From: Bacteroidales bacterium
Lineage (GTDB): Bacteria; Bacteroidota; Bacteroidia; Bacteroidales; GCA-2711565
Assembly: GCA_028280405.1 (NCBI GenBank)
Contig: JANQLW010000031.1
Location: 1 to 64,000, forward strand
Reading direction: 5' to 3'
DNA: 64,000 nucleotides
Made by a program: the position numbers and the translations under genes. Shown piece by piece: positions 50,370-58,843 of this stretch. The stretch's first letter is position 1; each line of letters starts with the position of its first letter. The notes below the pieces were generated by a model. It ran no database searches, was not told where the DNA came from, and saw only the letters and a list, made by a program, of their open reading frames with translations.

Positions 50370-51114
50370 CATAAAAGACCAAATTGAAGATTCAGTATTA
50401 GCTTTTGAAGACTATTTAAAAAGCTTAAACACCGATTTTTATGGTATACTTAACAATATAAAAAAAGAAACTGATGTATTAGTTTTCAGTGGAATTATTA
50501 GAAATTTTTTCTTAAATATTAATGAGAATAGAGATATAGATATTATTTTAATTAATAAGATTAAGATTGAAAAATATTTTAATAATTATAATATTTCTAA
50601 GAATAATTATGGTGGTTATAAAATATCAATGAACAATATAACAATTGATTTATGGTATTTGAAAAACACATGGGCTTTAAAACACCAAAAGACTATTAAT
50701 TATAAGTTAGAAAAATATATCCCATCAACTTCTTTTTTTAATTTTTCTGCAATTTATTATTCATTAAGGAACAAACAATTTACATTCACAAAAGACTTTT
50801 GTAGGTTTCTACATTCTAAAAAAATTGATGTAGTATACAAACCTAACATGAATTATTCATTATGTGTAGTAAATACATATTACTATTCTAAAAAATTAGA
50901 TGTCAAAATATCAATTAAATTAAAAAAACACATTAGACTATTACACAATTCTGGTAATAGAAATTATGATATAGTCCAAAGGAAGCATTTTGGCAAAGTT
51001 CTCTATTCAAATGAAGAAATTGATGATTTTGTTAATGAGAAAAATAGAGTTAGTAAAAATTTGGCAACAGATAACAATGATGTAAATATTGGTTTGTTTT
51101 CTATATCAAATTGA
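50350..51114 (+). CDS. nucleotidyltransferase-like protein coupled to the dGTPase
   Basis: This 254-residue protein begins with a GTG that overlaps the dGTPase gene by 20 bp. FSGIIRNFFLNINENRDIDIIL (about 48-69) has the Gly...Asp-x-Asp form of polymerase-beta-fold nucleotidyltransferases; ITIDLWYLK (about 97-105) may be the third carboxylate strand. The remainder is very Lys-, Asn- and Tyr-rich with no known domain. No ATG lies close to the start. The overlap implies co-translation and a joint function. Substrate is unknown. Confidence 0.75.
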   Translation: MDKKLSDIKDQIEDSVLAFEDYLKSLNTDFYGILNNIKKETDVLVFSGIIRNFFLNINENRDIDIILINKIKIEKYFNNYNISKNNYGGYKISMNNITIDLWYLKNTWALKHQKTINYKLEKYIPSTSFFNFSAIYYSLRNKQFTFTKDFCRFLHSKKIDVVYKPNMNYSLCVVNTYYYSKKLDVKISIKLKKHIRLLHNSGNRNYDIVQRKHFGKVLYSNEEIDDFVNEKNRVSKNLATDNNDVNIGLFSISN

Positions 51115-51786
51115 TATTTTAATTGTTTTTAACATCTTTTTTATGAATATTTTGATAGTGATGAAGCATTTTCTCATCTTTGTGTCCTGTAAATTCCATA
51201 ATATGCTTATCTAGAAAGCCTAGCTCACACAGAATTGAAACAGCACAATTCCTAGCCAACTTATTAGATATCTTCTTATAGATAGGGTAATATTTTATAG
51301 TTGCTTGATTATCTTTTGCATATTCATAGCGAAAAGGTAGCTGTCTATCTACCCCTGCAATTTCACATACCTTTTTTAAGGTTTTATTATAGCAATTTGA
51401 ATCAGGAAACTATGGTAATTTAAACTTATACTTATTTAGTATCGGTAATAAATAATTTGTATTAGCTGGATTCACAACTTCATTATCTGTTTTTTGCTGA
51501 TCAAATCTCACACTGACATTACCATTTCTATCTTTATTAATATTTATATTCCCTAAATTAAAAAAACCACATTTTCTAAGCCCCCTAACCATGATTGAAG
51601 TATAAATAAGTCTCTTACTAAATCAAGATCTTTGTTTTCAAAATTATGAAAAAACAATTTATCGAATTCAGATTTCAGTAAAGCATGTGTATTCTTGAAT
51701 GAAGTATGGTCATACTTAATAGATGATTTTTTCTTTTTGCTTTCATACCTTTTTAAAGTAAGGGTAATTTTGAATGGAGTTTTCAT
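51115..51786 (-). pseudogene. decayed tyrosine recombinase of element B
   Basis: Three minus-strand pieces make one broken integrase. Residues 'LVRDLFILQSWLGGL' (first piece, from 51786) run by a frameshift near 51570-51590 into 'GLRKCGFFNLG' (second piece), which carries the catalytic Arg. The second piece ends at an in-frame TAG (51410), but the same frame continues through 'NKLARNCAVSIL' and 'FTGHKDEKMLHHYQNI' with the GH box and the Tyr nucleophile to the end at 51115. The N-terminal domains are mostly absent. At least one frameshift and one nonsense change inactivate it. Confidence 0.82.
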
Positions 51787-51868
51787 TTAGACACCAGTTT
51801 TGGACATCTTTAATATAGGTAATATTCCTATAAAATAGGCATTACAGGAGATCTATTTTATCAATTCC

Positions 51869-51883
51869 TCCCCTACGGACTAC
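51869..51883 (+). repeat. attachment site (right end of element B)
   Basis: This is the third identical copy of the tRNA-Glu end (TCCCCTACGGACTAC). The DNA to its right is chromosomal and begins with the tRNA's original terminator. Confidence 0.85.
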
Positions 51884-51918
51884 AAAGCCTCTCTAAAAAC
51901 AGGGAGGCTTTTTTATTT
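51884..51918 (+). terminator. original tRNA-Glu terminator, now displaced
   Basis: AAAGCCTCTCT (51884-51894) pairs with AGGGAGGCTTT (51901-51911), with one G-T pair, followed by a T-run. It starts at the first base after the attachment core, the place where a tRNA terminator belongs, so it is likely the ancestral stop signal pushed about 41 kb away. Confidence 0.82.
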
Positions 51919-52024
51919 GATACGCTTGCCTTTTATAGTTAATATGGCTTTGATTTCCGATTGTCGATATAAGATTCCTTGTAGCTTACATCCCCCTTAA
52001 ATAAGAAATGAAGTGTCTTATGAA

Positions 52025-52120
52025 CGGTCATTGAGTGAAGCAAAGCGGAGTCGAAATGCACTTCGACAGGCTTAGTGACCAGAGGGGTCATTGAGCGGAA
52101 CGCAGTGGAGTCGAAATGAA
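52025..52120. repeat. GGTCATTGAGCGGAGTCGAAATG repeat pair
   Basis: Two tandem copies (about 52025-52058 and 52086-52118) share GGTCATTGAG...GGAGTCGAAATG, and the text between them contains 'cttcgacaggcttagtgacc', the reverse-complementary form. This is a dispersed palindromic repeat family typical of Bacteroidota genomes. More copies lie at 52742-52858. Confidence 0.7.
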
Positions 52121-52122
52121 GT

Positions 52123-52359
52123 TCATTTTTTGGGTTTTATTCTCTTCAAGCTATACTGAATCTGCTTTTTTTCAAAAGCATCGATTTTATCTTTCAATTT
52201 TTTATTAGCTTGGTGTAAGAGTTTGTTTTGATACTCCATAATGCTTAGCAGATCATGCATGGCATTCAGGTTTTCCAATTGGGTGAAAACAATTTTTCCT
52301 AAATCTGTTTTAGTACATCTTTTGGTCATACGACTATTATATATCAAAATACAATACAA
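52123..52359 (-). CDS. small coiled-coil protein
   Basis: This 78-residue frame has a long helical, Lys/Glu/Gln-rich second half (HQANKKLKDKIDAFEKKQ) and could form a coiled coil. A second possible start (MTKRCTKTDLG) lies 10 residues in. It is divergent from the HTH gene at 52461 with a 101-bp AT-rich space between. Function is unknown; a partner role for the regulator is possible. Confidence 0.5.
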   Translation of the reverse strand: MYCILIYNSRMTKRCTKTDLGKIVFTQLENLNAMHDLLSIMEYQNKLLHQANKKLKDKIDAFEKKQIQYSLKRIKPKK

Positions 52360-52460
52360 ACATATACTATTTTATAATATTTCACAATATGTATTTGTAT
52401 TGTAATTTAACACATCAAAAATGAGCATCTGATATTTAAAAGAATTACGGGTACATTTAT

Positions 52461-52655
52461 ATGAACAGAATAAAAGAGATACTTAAAGAGCAAGGTAGAA
52501 CACAAACATGGTTAGCTGAGAAAATTGATAAAAGCTATGTTGTAGTTACGAATTATTGCAATAATAATACTCAACCAACCATACCCGTACTAAGAAAAAT
52601 TGCGAAAGTTTTGGATGTAGACATTAGAGAATTATTGGTTCCTACTAAAAAGTAA
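52461..52655 (+). CDS. Cro/C1-type helix-turn-helix regulator
   Basis: This 64-residue protein is a single HTH_3 domain: RTQTWLAEKIDKSYVVVTNY (about 13-32) is the two-helix motif, and LRKIAKVLDVDIRELL the following helices. Small phage-repressor-like regulators of this kind bind operators as dimers. It faces the small coiled-coil gene across an AT-rich region that could carry its operator. Targets are unknown. Confidence 0.85.
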   Translation: MNRIKEILKEQGRTQTWLAEKIDKSYVVVTNYCNNNTQPTIPVLRKIAKVLDVDIRELLVPTKK

Positions 52656-53058
52656 ATTATAAACTTTTCTTCATGTAGTTAAAATTTGTGGTCAACCTAT
52701 TTCAGGATGACACACCATATGGCATTTCTTTTTAGCAATCACGCTTCGACAAGCTCAGCGACCGAGTCATTGAGAGGAAGTTGGGTCGGAATGCACCTCG
52801 ACAAAAACCTGGCAACTAAGGAGGTCATCGAGCGGAGCAAGGCGGAGTTGAGATGCATTTTATACCTTTCTTCCAATTCACTATCGTAATTTCCTAAGGA
52901 TGAATATTTTCTGAATTATAGCAATGAGACGACTTTTCCCAGAATGGGAGCTACCTGGATTTTCAATTTACAAGTAACCACTTTTTTTTCAACGACTTAT
53001 GTCTCTTGGAGCATAAATTGCTTCATGTATGTTGGAAAAATAGGTAAAAGAAAGAGCT
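52656..53058. other. gap with dispersed repeats
   Basis: It contains the second cluster of the GGTCATCGAGCGGAGCAAGGCGGAG repeat family (52742-52858). Otherwise no gene is visible. The remaining 200 bp before the lipoprotein gene should hold its promoter. Confidence 0.5.
52742..52858. repeat. GGTCATTGAGCGGAGTCGAAATG family, second cluster
   Basis: The forms CTTCGACAAGCTCAGCGACC, GTCATTGAGAGGAAGTTGGGTCGGAATGC and GGTCATCGAGCGGAGCAAGGCGGAG are three degenerate copies in both orientations, related to 52025-52120. Confidence 0.65.
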
Positions 53059-55068
53059 ATGAAAAAACGTTATATATTTTTAGGATTAATCTTCATGTTA
53101 GTTTTATCTGCATGTCAAACAACTGTGGAGGAAAACACTGATATTCCTGAACAAACAAATAATGGGAATATCGAAGATTTAGAGATTAGTGAAAATTTTA
53201 ATTGGCGTTTGACAAAGGATGTTAAACTACAAATTACAAGTGATCATGATCTTGTAGCAGAAGTGAATTCTTCAGATGGTTCGGTTGTTTATCATAAGGC
53301 TCATATAAATAGTGAAGAAACTTATGATGCGAATATTTCAGTTCCTTCATCTGTAGAGGAATTAATTATAAATGGTGAGCGTGTTCAGTTGAATTCAAAT
53401 GAAATTGCAGTTCACATATCCGATGTTAATAATCTTAAATTTTTAAAAGCAAGTACAGTATATTCGCTTTATTTCGATGGAAGCAATGATTTTGTTTTTA
53501 TCAATGATGGTGATTTAAATGGTGAGATACCAGCGGCCACTTCATGGTCGAATACTGATTTCACTATTTCTGCCTGGATTTATTTACAAAGCACTTCTGA
53601 TCGAAAACCGATTGCTTCAAAACAAGGGAATTCGGTTTCCGGAAATGCACGTGGTTTTATGTTTAGTGCCACAAATGGCGGGCTTGAACTGGAGGTATTT
53701 ACTTCTGATGGCGGAGCACCTTCCGATAAAACTTCAGTTACTTCTTCCAGTGGACAAATGAGTACCAATACCTGGTATCATGTGGCTGCAACTTATGAAT
53801 ATGTTAGCGATGGTACTTCCAAAATAAACCTGTTTATTGATGGAGTTAATGTCGCCTCTTCCAATACTGCCGTTGGCCCCATTCAAACAAACCCTCAACC
53901 TTTACACGTAGGGCGTTATTATTGGAGCAGTGGTTACAGCAGGTATTTTCATGGCTATATGGATGACTTTAGAATTTATAGTGTGGCCCGGTCAGAAAGT
54001 GAAATTGCCGGAGACAGATCTACAACAGTTCCTTCTAATTCACCAAATCTGGAATTGAATTGGTTATTTGAAGAAGGTTCCGGTACAACTGCAGGAGACG
54101 AAACCTCAAACAACAATGATGGTACTATATCGGGAGCAGTATATAGTTCTACAACCGTACCTTACATTTTTACCGATACTGATGGCGACGGTGTAACAGA
54201 TGATGATGATGACTATCCCAATGATCCAACCAAAGCTTTTAATAATTATTTTCCTGCTGCAGGTTTTGGTAGCCTAGCATACGAAGATTTATGGCCTGGT
54301 AAAGGTGATTATGATTTCAATGATGTAGTCATTGATTATCAATTCAACACTATTACAAATGCATCGAATGTAGTAGTTGAAATAATCGCAAGCTTTAAGG
54401 CAAAAGCCAGTGGTGCTACTCTTGAAAATGGTTTTGGGTTTAATTTGCCGGATGCAAGTACTGCCTTTACAGGAAGTCCTGAAAAACTAAATGTAACAGG
54501 TTACGACCTACAGGAAGGCTTTATTACTCTAAATGCCTATGGGCATGAAGATAATCAGACAAAGCCGACGATCATTGTTTTTGACAATATTTTCAATTTA
54601 TTGGAAAAAACAGGAGGAGGAATCGGGGTCAATACCGAACCCGCTCAAGCATTTGTAGATTATGAAGACATTATAATTACAATGGTACCAAACGGAACCT
54701 TTACAATGGCTGATTTCTCATTAACTACCTGGAATCCGTTTATCATCGTTGATAAAACCAGAGGACATGAAGTTCATCTTCCGGATTATGCTCCGACGGA
54801 TTTAGCAGACCATTCATTATTCGGGCAATGGGAAGATGATAGTAATCCTTCTGTTGATAGATACTATAAAACAGAGACAAATCTGCCATGGGCACTTGAT
54901 ATTCCTATAGCCTTTGAATGGCCGATTGAGAAAAATGAAATTACATTGGTGTACCTGCATTTTGCAGAATGGGCTGAAAGTGGAGGCGTACTATATACGG
55001 ACTGGTACTCCAACACTGCTCCAAGCTATAGAGACGATGCAAAAATATATATGGTACCCCTACCTTAA
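53059..55068 (+). CDS. LruC-domain lipoprotein with LamG domain
   Basis: This 669-residue lipoprotein has the lipobox LVLSAC with Cys at 19. A linker is followed by a LamG/concanavalin-like domain (about 138-305; 'FTISAWIYLQS', 'WYHVAATYEY'), then a calcium-binding DTDGDGVTDDDDDYP stretch (about 373-387). The LruC domain (about 390-669) opens with YEDLWPGKGDYDFNDVV. LruC proteins are Bacteroidota surface proteins of unknown function. The signal and LamG suggest binding of a surface polysaccharide or protein. A terminator follows. Confidence 0.88.
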   Translation: MKKRYIFLGLIFMLVLSACQTTVEENTDIPEQTNNGNIEDLEISENFNWRLTKDVKLQITSDHDLVAEVNSSDGSVVYHKAHINSEETYDANISVPSSVEELIINGERVQLNSNEIAVHISDVNNLKFLKASTVYSLYFDGSNDFVFINDGDLNGEIPAATSWSNTDFTISAWIYLQSTSDRKPIASKQGNSVSGNARGFMFSATNGGLELEVFTSDGGAPSDKTSVTSSSGQMSTNTWYHVAATYEYVSDGTSKINLFIDGVNVASSNTAVGPIQTNPQPLHVGRYYWSSGYSRYFHGYMDDFRIYSVARSESEIAGDRSTTVPSNSPNLELNWLFEEGSGTTAGDETSNNNDGTISGAVYSSTTVPYIFTDTDGDGVTDDDDDYPNDPTKAFNNYFPAAGFGSLAYEDLWPGKGDYDFNDVVIDYQFNTITNASNVVVEIIASFKAKASGATLENGFGFNLPDASTAFTGSPEKLNVTGYDLQEGFITLNAYGHEDNQTKPTIIVFDNIFNLLEKTGGGIGVNTEPAQAFVDYEDIIITMVPNGTFTMADFSLTTWNPFIIVDKTRGHEVHLPDYAPTDLADHSLFGQWEDDSNPSVDRYYKTETNLPWALDIPIAFEWPIEKNEITLVYLHFAEWAESGGVLYTDWYSNTAPSYRDDAKIYMVPLP

Positions 55069-55077
55069 ATTATAGAA

Positions 55078-55110
55078 AGAAGCTGTCTCAAAAAGGCAGC
55101 TTTTTTTATT
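55078..55110 (+). terminator. terminator after the LruC lipoprotein
   Basis: AAGCTGTC and GGCAGCTT form a short stem around TCAAAAA and are followed by TTTTTATTTT. It lies 10 bp after the stop. Confidence 0.7.
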
Positions 55111-55207
55111 TTCCATATATCAGACATGAAATATGAATACACTCATTAATAAAAAAAACCTCCTACCATTACAGTAAGAGGTTCTGGTCATGTTGCTAAC
55201 AAGGTGC

Positions 55208-56611
55208 TTATTTCATCACCAGGTCGGCTGGCACACTTTTAGCTTTTGCTTGCGGATCCTGAATAATTTTCCCATCCACATTAAATACATACGATTTAAT
55301 TTTATCCTTTTCAATATCAGTATAATATACCCATCCATCATTTTCTTTTCTCATTAAATGATGCATTTTTCTCCATCCGTCGTTTGCCATCATTACGGTT
55401 ACAACTCTGGCATTTTCATAACCTTTTAAATGAAGCTTCGTTTTTCCATGCTTCTTCGGAATATTCAGCTGAGTTAACAAACGGCTGGCAAATTTATTAT
55501 CCGGATTGATATATAAAGACCTTTTTAAAGCGCGCTTTGCTTTCCCTTCATTTTTATTATACAAAGCAAGTACTGCTTGTTGATAATAGGCATCTGATGA
55601 TTCAGGATAATAGGATAATGTTTTGTTTAAAACCTGAAAGGCATGTTCGTATTTTCCTGTCATGAGAAGATGTTTCGCGAAGATACAAAGTTCACTTTCG
55701 CTAAACCCCCATTCTCTATTTCCTTCCATTTTTGAGAACAAAGCCAAGCTGCCTTTGATTCCTTTTTCATAATAAGTTTTAATCAACTCAGGAGCAACAC
55801 GCTTTGGAAATAAATCAGTAAAAGCATATTCATGAGCACCTTTTTTCAATTCTATATTGATATTTAAAATACATGGATGCTCAAAATTATGGTGCTGATA
55901 CAAATAAATAATCCCATTTTTCAGGTTACAAATTTGAGAGTAAATAGTAGAAATATTATAGCCGGTATTTTTTGAACCATCCAATATTTTCTCAAAATTT
56001 TTAGCACTGGCTTCATTATTAATATTTAAAGAATAAATCGCATTTGTAAATTCAATTGAAGGATATCCTCCCAAATCAATATTTGACCTTCTGAATTTTG
56101 TAAGTACGAAATAATCTTCAACCGTTTTACGGGTAATTAAATTGTTTTCAATAACAGCATAATCACCACTTTTATCAGCGACCAGTATTTGACATTCTTC
56201 AAAACCTACCAAATTAAGTTTACTGACTTTACTTACGACCTCATCAACTGTTGAGGATGTTTTAAAAATTTTTATAAAGGTTTTAATATCACAAGTATTT
56301 CTACCGGGCTGAGGTTCCAGTTTAGAATAGGGAGCAACGGTTTTATCAAAAAATAAACCCTTTTCATTCATTCCACCCTGAGGGTAATCCTTGGCTTTTA
56401 CATTTTTATTATCATATCCCCAAAAGGCACATCCGTATTCATTTCCATTAGCCATAGTAAACCAGATTTTAGAATTTACTTTCGATTTAAAATCCTCATT
56501 ATTACCAACTAATACATTATTATTCTGATCTTTCGAAACGATGATGGTGTTACTGTACACCAAACATGGCAGTATAATGGCCAATGCCATTGCAAAGACA
56601 ATTTTTTTCAT
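55208..56611 (-). CDS. NTN-hydrolase-like protein with TPR and CBM48-like parts
   Basis: This 467-residue secreted protein (signal MKKIVFAMALAIILPCLVYS) has three parts. Residues about 20-260 resemble acyl-transferase/penicillin-acylase-like NTN hydrolases (VLVGNNEDF near 33-41, GGMNEKGLFFD near 80-90). Residues about 310-385 form TPR-like helices. Residues about 392-465 look like an early-set/CBM48-type module (VVTVMMANDGWRKMHHL). The position usually occupied by the nucleophile Cys reads Asn (NTIIVS after the signal), so catalysis is doubtful. It is monocistronic on the minus strand. Confidence 0.7.
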   Translation of the reverse strand: MKKIVFAMALAIILPCLVYSNTIIVSKDQNNNVLVGNNEDFKSKVNSKIWFTMANGNEYGCAFWGYDNKNVKAKDYPQGGMNEKGLFFDKTVAPYSKLEPQPGRNTCDIKTFIKIFKTSSTVDEVVSKVSKLNLVGFEECQILVADKSGDYAVIENNLITRKTVEDYFVLTKFRRSNIDLGGYPSIEFTNAIYSLNINNEASAKNFEKILDGSKNTGYNISTIYSQICNLKNGIIYLYQHHNFEHPCILNINIELKKGAHEYAFTDLFPKRVAPELIKTYYEKGIKGSLALFSKMEGNREWGFSESELCIFAKHLLMTGKYEHAFQVLNKTLSYYPESSDAYYQQAVLALYNKNEGKAKRALKRSLYINPDNKFASRLLTQLNIPKKHGKTKLHLKGYENARVVTVMMANDGWRKMHHLMRKENDGWVYYTDIEKDKIKSYVFNVDGKIIQDPQAKAKSVPADLVMK

Positions 56612-56824
56612 TTTACTAAGTTTTTAAGTTTTTACGATTGATTGATTACTTATATAGACGACATGATTTATATTGTGTTACAGCTTATACAGTCTTTATC
56701 GATGTATAAGAAATATTTCCGGATGTATTTGTATGAAAAGTTCTACCATTCATATTCTGCCTGTTTAAAAAAAGATTCTCAATTAAATAAACCAATAAAA
56801 GATTAACATTTAAATTCAACAACA

Positions 56825-56968
56825 ATGAAAAAAGGATATATACTAATACTAGCTGTTTTTATAGCTATATTTAATTTAAGATGTTCAAAGGATTCTATTC
56901 AGGAATCTAACTTTAAAATAGATCCCGATACAAATTACTTCGTTAAGAGCTATATTAAAAATCAATAG
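56825..56968 (+). CDS. small lipoprotein (47 residues)
   Basis: A short frame with signal MKKGYILILAVFIAIFNLRC and lipobox Cys at 20, then 27 soluble residues. It could be a genuine small lipoprotein or the beginning of a truncated longer one; nothing in the following 130 bp continues it. Confidence 0.45.
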   Translation: MKKGYILILAVFIAIFNLRCSKDSIQESNFKIDPDTNYFVKSYIKNQ

Positions 56969-57097
56969 TTTGAAAGCAGGCACTAATTTAGGACATAGTA
57001 GCACCCCCATCAACTAAAACCAATTATGATTAAAGGTGCAAACTAAATTCGAAATATTGTTTTTTTTACTAAGTTTGAAGCTTTTAATTCAAAATCA

Positions 57098-57358
57098 ATG
57101 CGAAATAAAAGTTGGCAATTTAAGTTGGGGATCATATTAATCATTGTTTCAATTCCTCTGTTTTTAATGCTTCCCGTAATTCCTTTTCTTAATTTAAAGA
57201 ACAAAGCATTATATACCACAATTATTTTTATTAGTGCAGAAGTCATTTTTTACTCCGGAGGGTTTTTAGTAGGAAAAGAATTATTTTCAAAATACAAATC
57301 TTACCTGAATCCAAAAAACTGGTTTAAGAAAAAAGAAAACAAATCTGAGGCTGAATAA
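57098..57358 (+). CDS. transporter-suffix-type small membrane protein
   Basis: This 86-residue protein has two hydrophobic helices (about 9-30 and 37-58) and a Lys-rich tail (NWFKKKENKSE). The pattern fits short proteins with a 'transporter suffix' domain found in Bacteroidota. No transport function can be assigned. It stands 79 bp before the DUF3179 gene on the same strand. Confidence 0.65.
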   Translation: MRNKSWQFKLGIILIIVSIPLFLMLPVIPFLNLKNKALYTTIIFISAEVIFYSGGFLVGKELFSKYKSYLNPKNWFKKKENKSEAE

Positions 57359-57437
57359 TCTTATTTGGAATTTCTCTAAATAATATTTACTTTCGTTTTC
57401 AATGAGCTTAAATTTATTCATTTGAAAACTAAAGACC

Positions 57438-58580
57438 ATGAAAATAAAGCCGAGCCTGTTTACTTTTATTGTTTCATTATCTATTCTAAGCTTTCCTCTC
57501 TATTCTCAAATACAAAATCCAAGAAATGTAAAATATGATTGGAAAACAGACACGACGATTAAAACAGTTGACTTGTCGGAAATTATCATGGTTTTGCCAC
57601 GGGGGGCTTTCCCTAAAATAGATTATCCGGTATTCATCGGACGAGAAGAAGGAGAAAAAAGCTTTTTCAAGCATGAGCCGGTAATTGCGATTGAAATAAA
57701 GGGTAAGGCAAAAGCTTATCCTTTAAGTATGCTTACCATGCACGAAATTTCAAATGATACTTTATCCGGAATTCCAATCTTACCAACCTACTGACCATTA
57801 TGTAACTCAGGCATCGTGTATGACCGAAGATTAGTTATAGATCAAAAAGAAACAATTTTAGAATTTGAGGTTTCCGGCATGCTTCGAATGAGTGATATGA
57901 TAATATCAGATAAACAAACAGAAACCTGGTGGCAACAAATATCAGGTTCAGGCTTGGCCGGAAAACTGGCAAAACAGGAACTTAAAATTCTTCCTTCCCT
58001 GTTAATTTCTGTTGAAGACTTTTTCAAGGCTTATCCAAACGGGAAAATTTTATCGAAAAAAACCGGTACCAGTGCTGAAAGCAGATATGGAATAAATCCT
58101 TATCAAAATTATGACAAGTTGGATAATAAACCATGGGGGCACTTCTTTGATTTATCAAAACTCGATAAACGCCTGCAACCCATGGATCGAATTATTGACA
58201 TCAAAGGAAATAATTCTTATAAGATTTATCCTTTTACAATCATCAGCAAAAAGGGAGTCATTAATGACCATCATGATGGAAAAGATATTGTGATCTTTTA
58301 TAAAAAAGGAACTGTATCCGTAATGGATAAAAGAATCATCAAAGATTCAAAAGATATTGGATCAGCTACGGTATTTTCTTCAAAATTAGATGGAAAAATA
58401 TTAAGTTTTAAAAAGAAAAAAGATTTTTTTATTGATAAGCAAACTAAAAGTGTCTGGAATATTTCAGGAAAATGCATTGAAGGTAAACTTAAAGGCAAAT
58501 CCCTTAAGCCCGAAAACCATGGCAATCATTTTGCTTTTGCCTGGCTATATTTTTATCCGGACTCTGAGATCTACAAATAA
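57438..58580 (+). CDS. DUF3179 protein with in-frame TGA (possible selenoprotein)
   Basis: A single frame of 380 codons is broken only by TGA at 57792-57794. Both sides read as DUF3179: AIEIKGKAKAYPLSMLTMHE before, and PLCNSGIVYDRRL, FEVSGMLRMSDMI and TETWWQQISG after. The TGA stands exactly where the family has the first Cys of the motif Tyr-Cys-Pro-Leu-Cys. It may be read as selenocysteine (giving U-P-L-C) or be a nonsense change from TGT/TGC. A weak stem GGCAU/AUG(A)CC with loop CGUGU sits 15-30 nt after the TGA. The N-terminus carries a signal peptide (FTFIVSLSILSFPLYSQ). The second part is intact to its stop. Confidence 0.75.
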
Positions 58581-58598
58581 ATAATCCAATTAAGCAAA

Positions 58599-58730
58599 GA
58601 TTATTCTTTAACAAAAATTGTCAAAATTAAAGAACATATCAAAAAAGAATTACTGGCTCTAAATATTCATCATGCTATTATTGAAGTTGACAAAAACGGA
58701 GACATCGAAGAAGCCCAAAATTGCAATTAA
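58599..58730 (+). pseudogene. C-terminal remnant of a cation diffusion facilitator
   Basis: The frame from 58599 to TAA at 58728 reads DYSLTKIVKIKEHIKKELL and then NIHHAIIEVDKNGD, matching the cytoplasmic end of cation efflux (CDF/CzcD) proteins, where 'IHHATIEIE' is common. The rest of the gene is missing, so this is a deletion remnant. Confidence 0.55.
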
Positions 58731-58843
58731 TCTTTTCAGCATCAATAGTTAAATAGAATTTTTATAAATTACGATCTCTCTTCTTAAAGCTGTCTTTTTC
58801 ATCTTCATTTTTTCTACTTTTATCTTTCGAATCAAAATTTAAA

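Larger units (their letters stand above)
48011..51883. mobile_element. integrative element B (remnant, defence-like cargo)
   Basis: The element lies between the second and third 15-bp attachment copies. It holds one unknown gene, a truncated N-terminus, the dGTPase/nucleotidyltransferase pair and a decayed integrase at its right end. It has no intact recombinase, so it cannot move by itself. It could be mobilised by the integrase of element A if the sites are compatible. Confidence 0.7.
51787..52122. other. junction with attachment site, terminator and repeats
   Basis: No gene. It contains the third attachment copy (51869), the tRNA's original terminator (51884) and the first GGTCATTGAGCGGAGTCGAAATG-type repeats (52025-52120). 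Confidence 0.5.

Noticed and set aside
52686-53141. Two frames before the LruC lipoprotein
   Set aside because: The first lies in the dispersed repeat family and the second overlaps the signal peptide of the lipoprotein in another frame.
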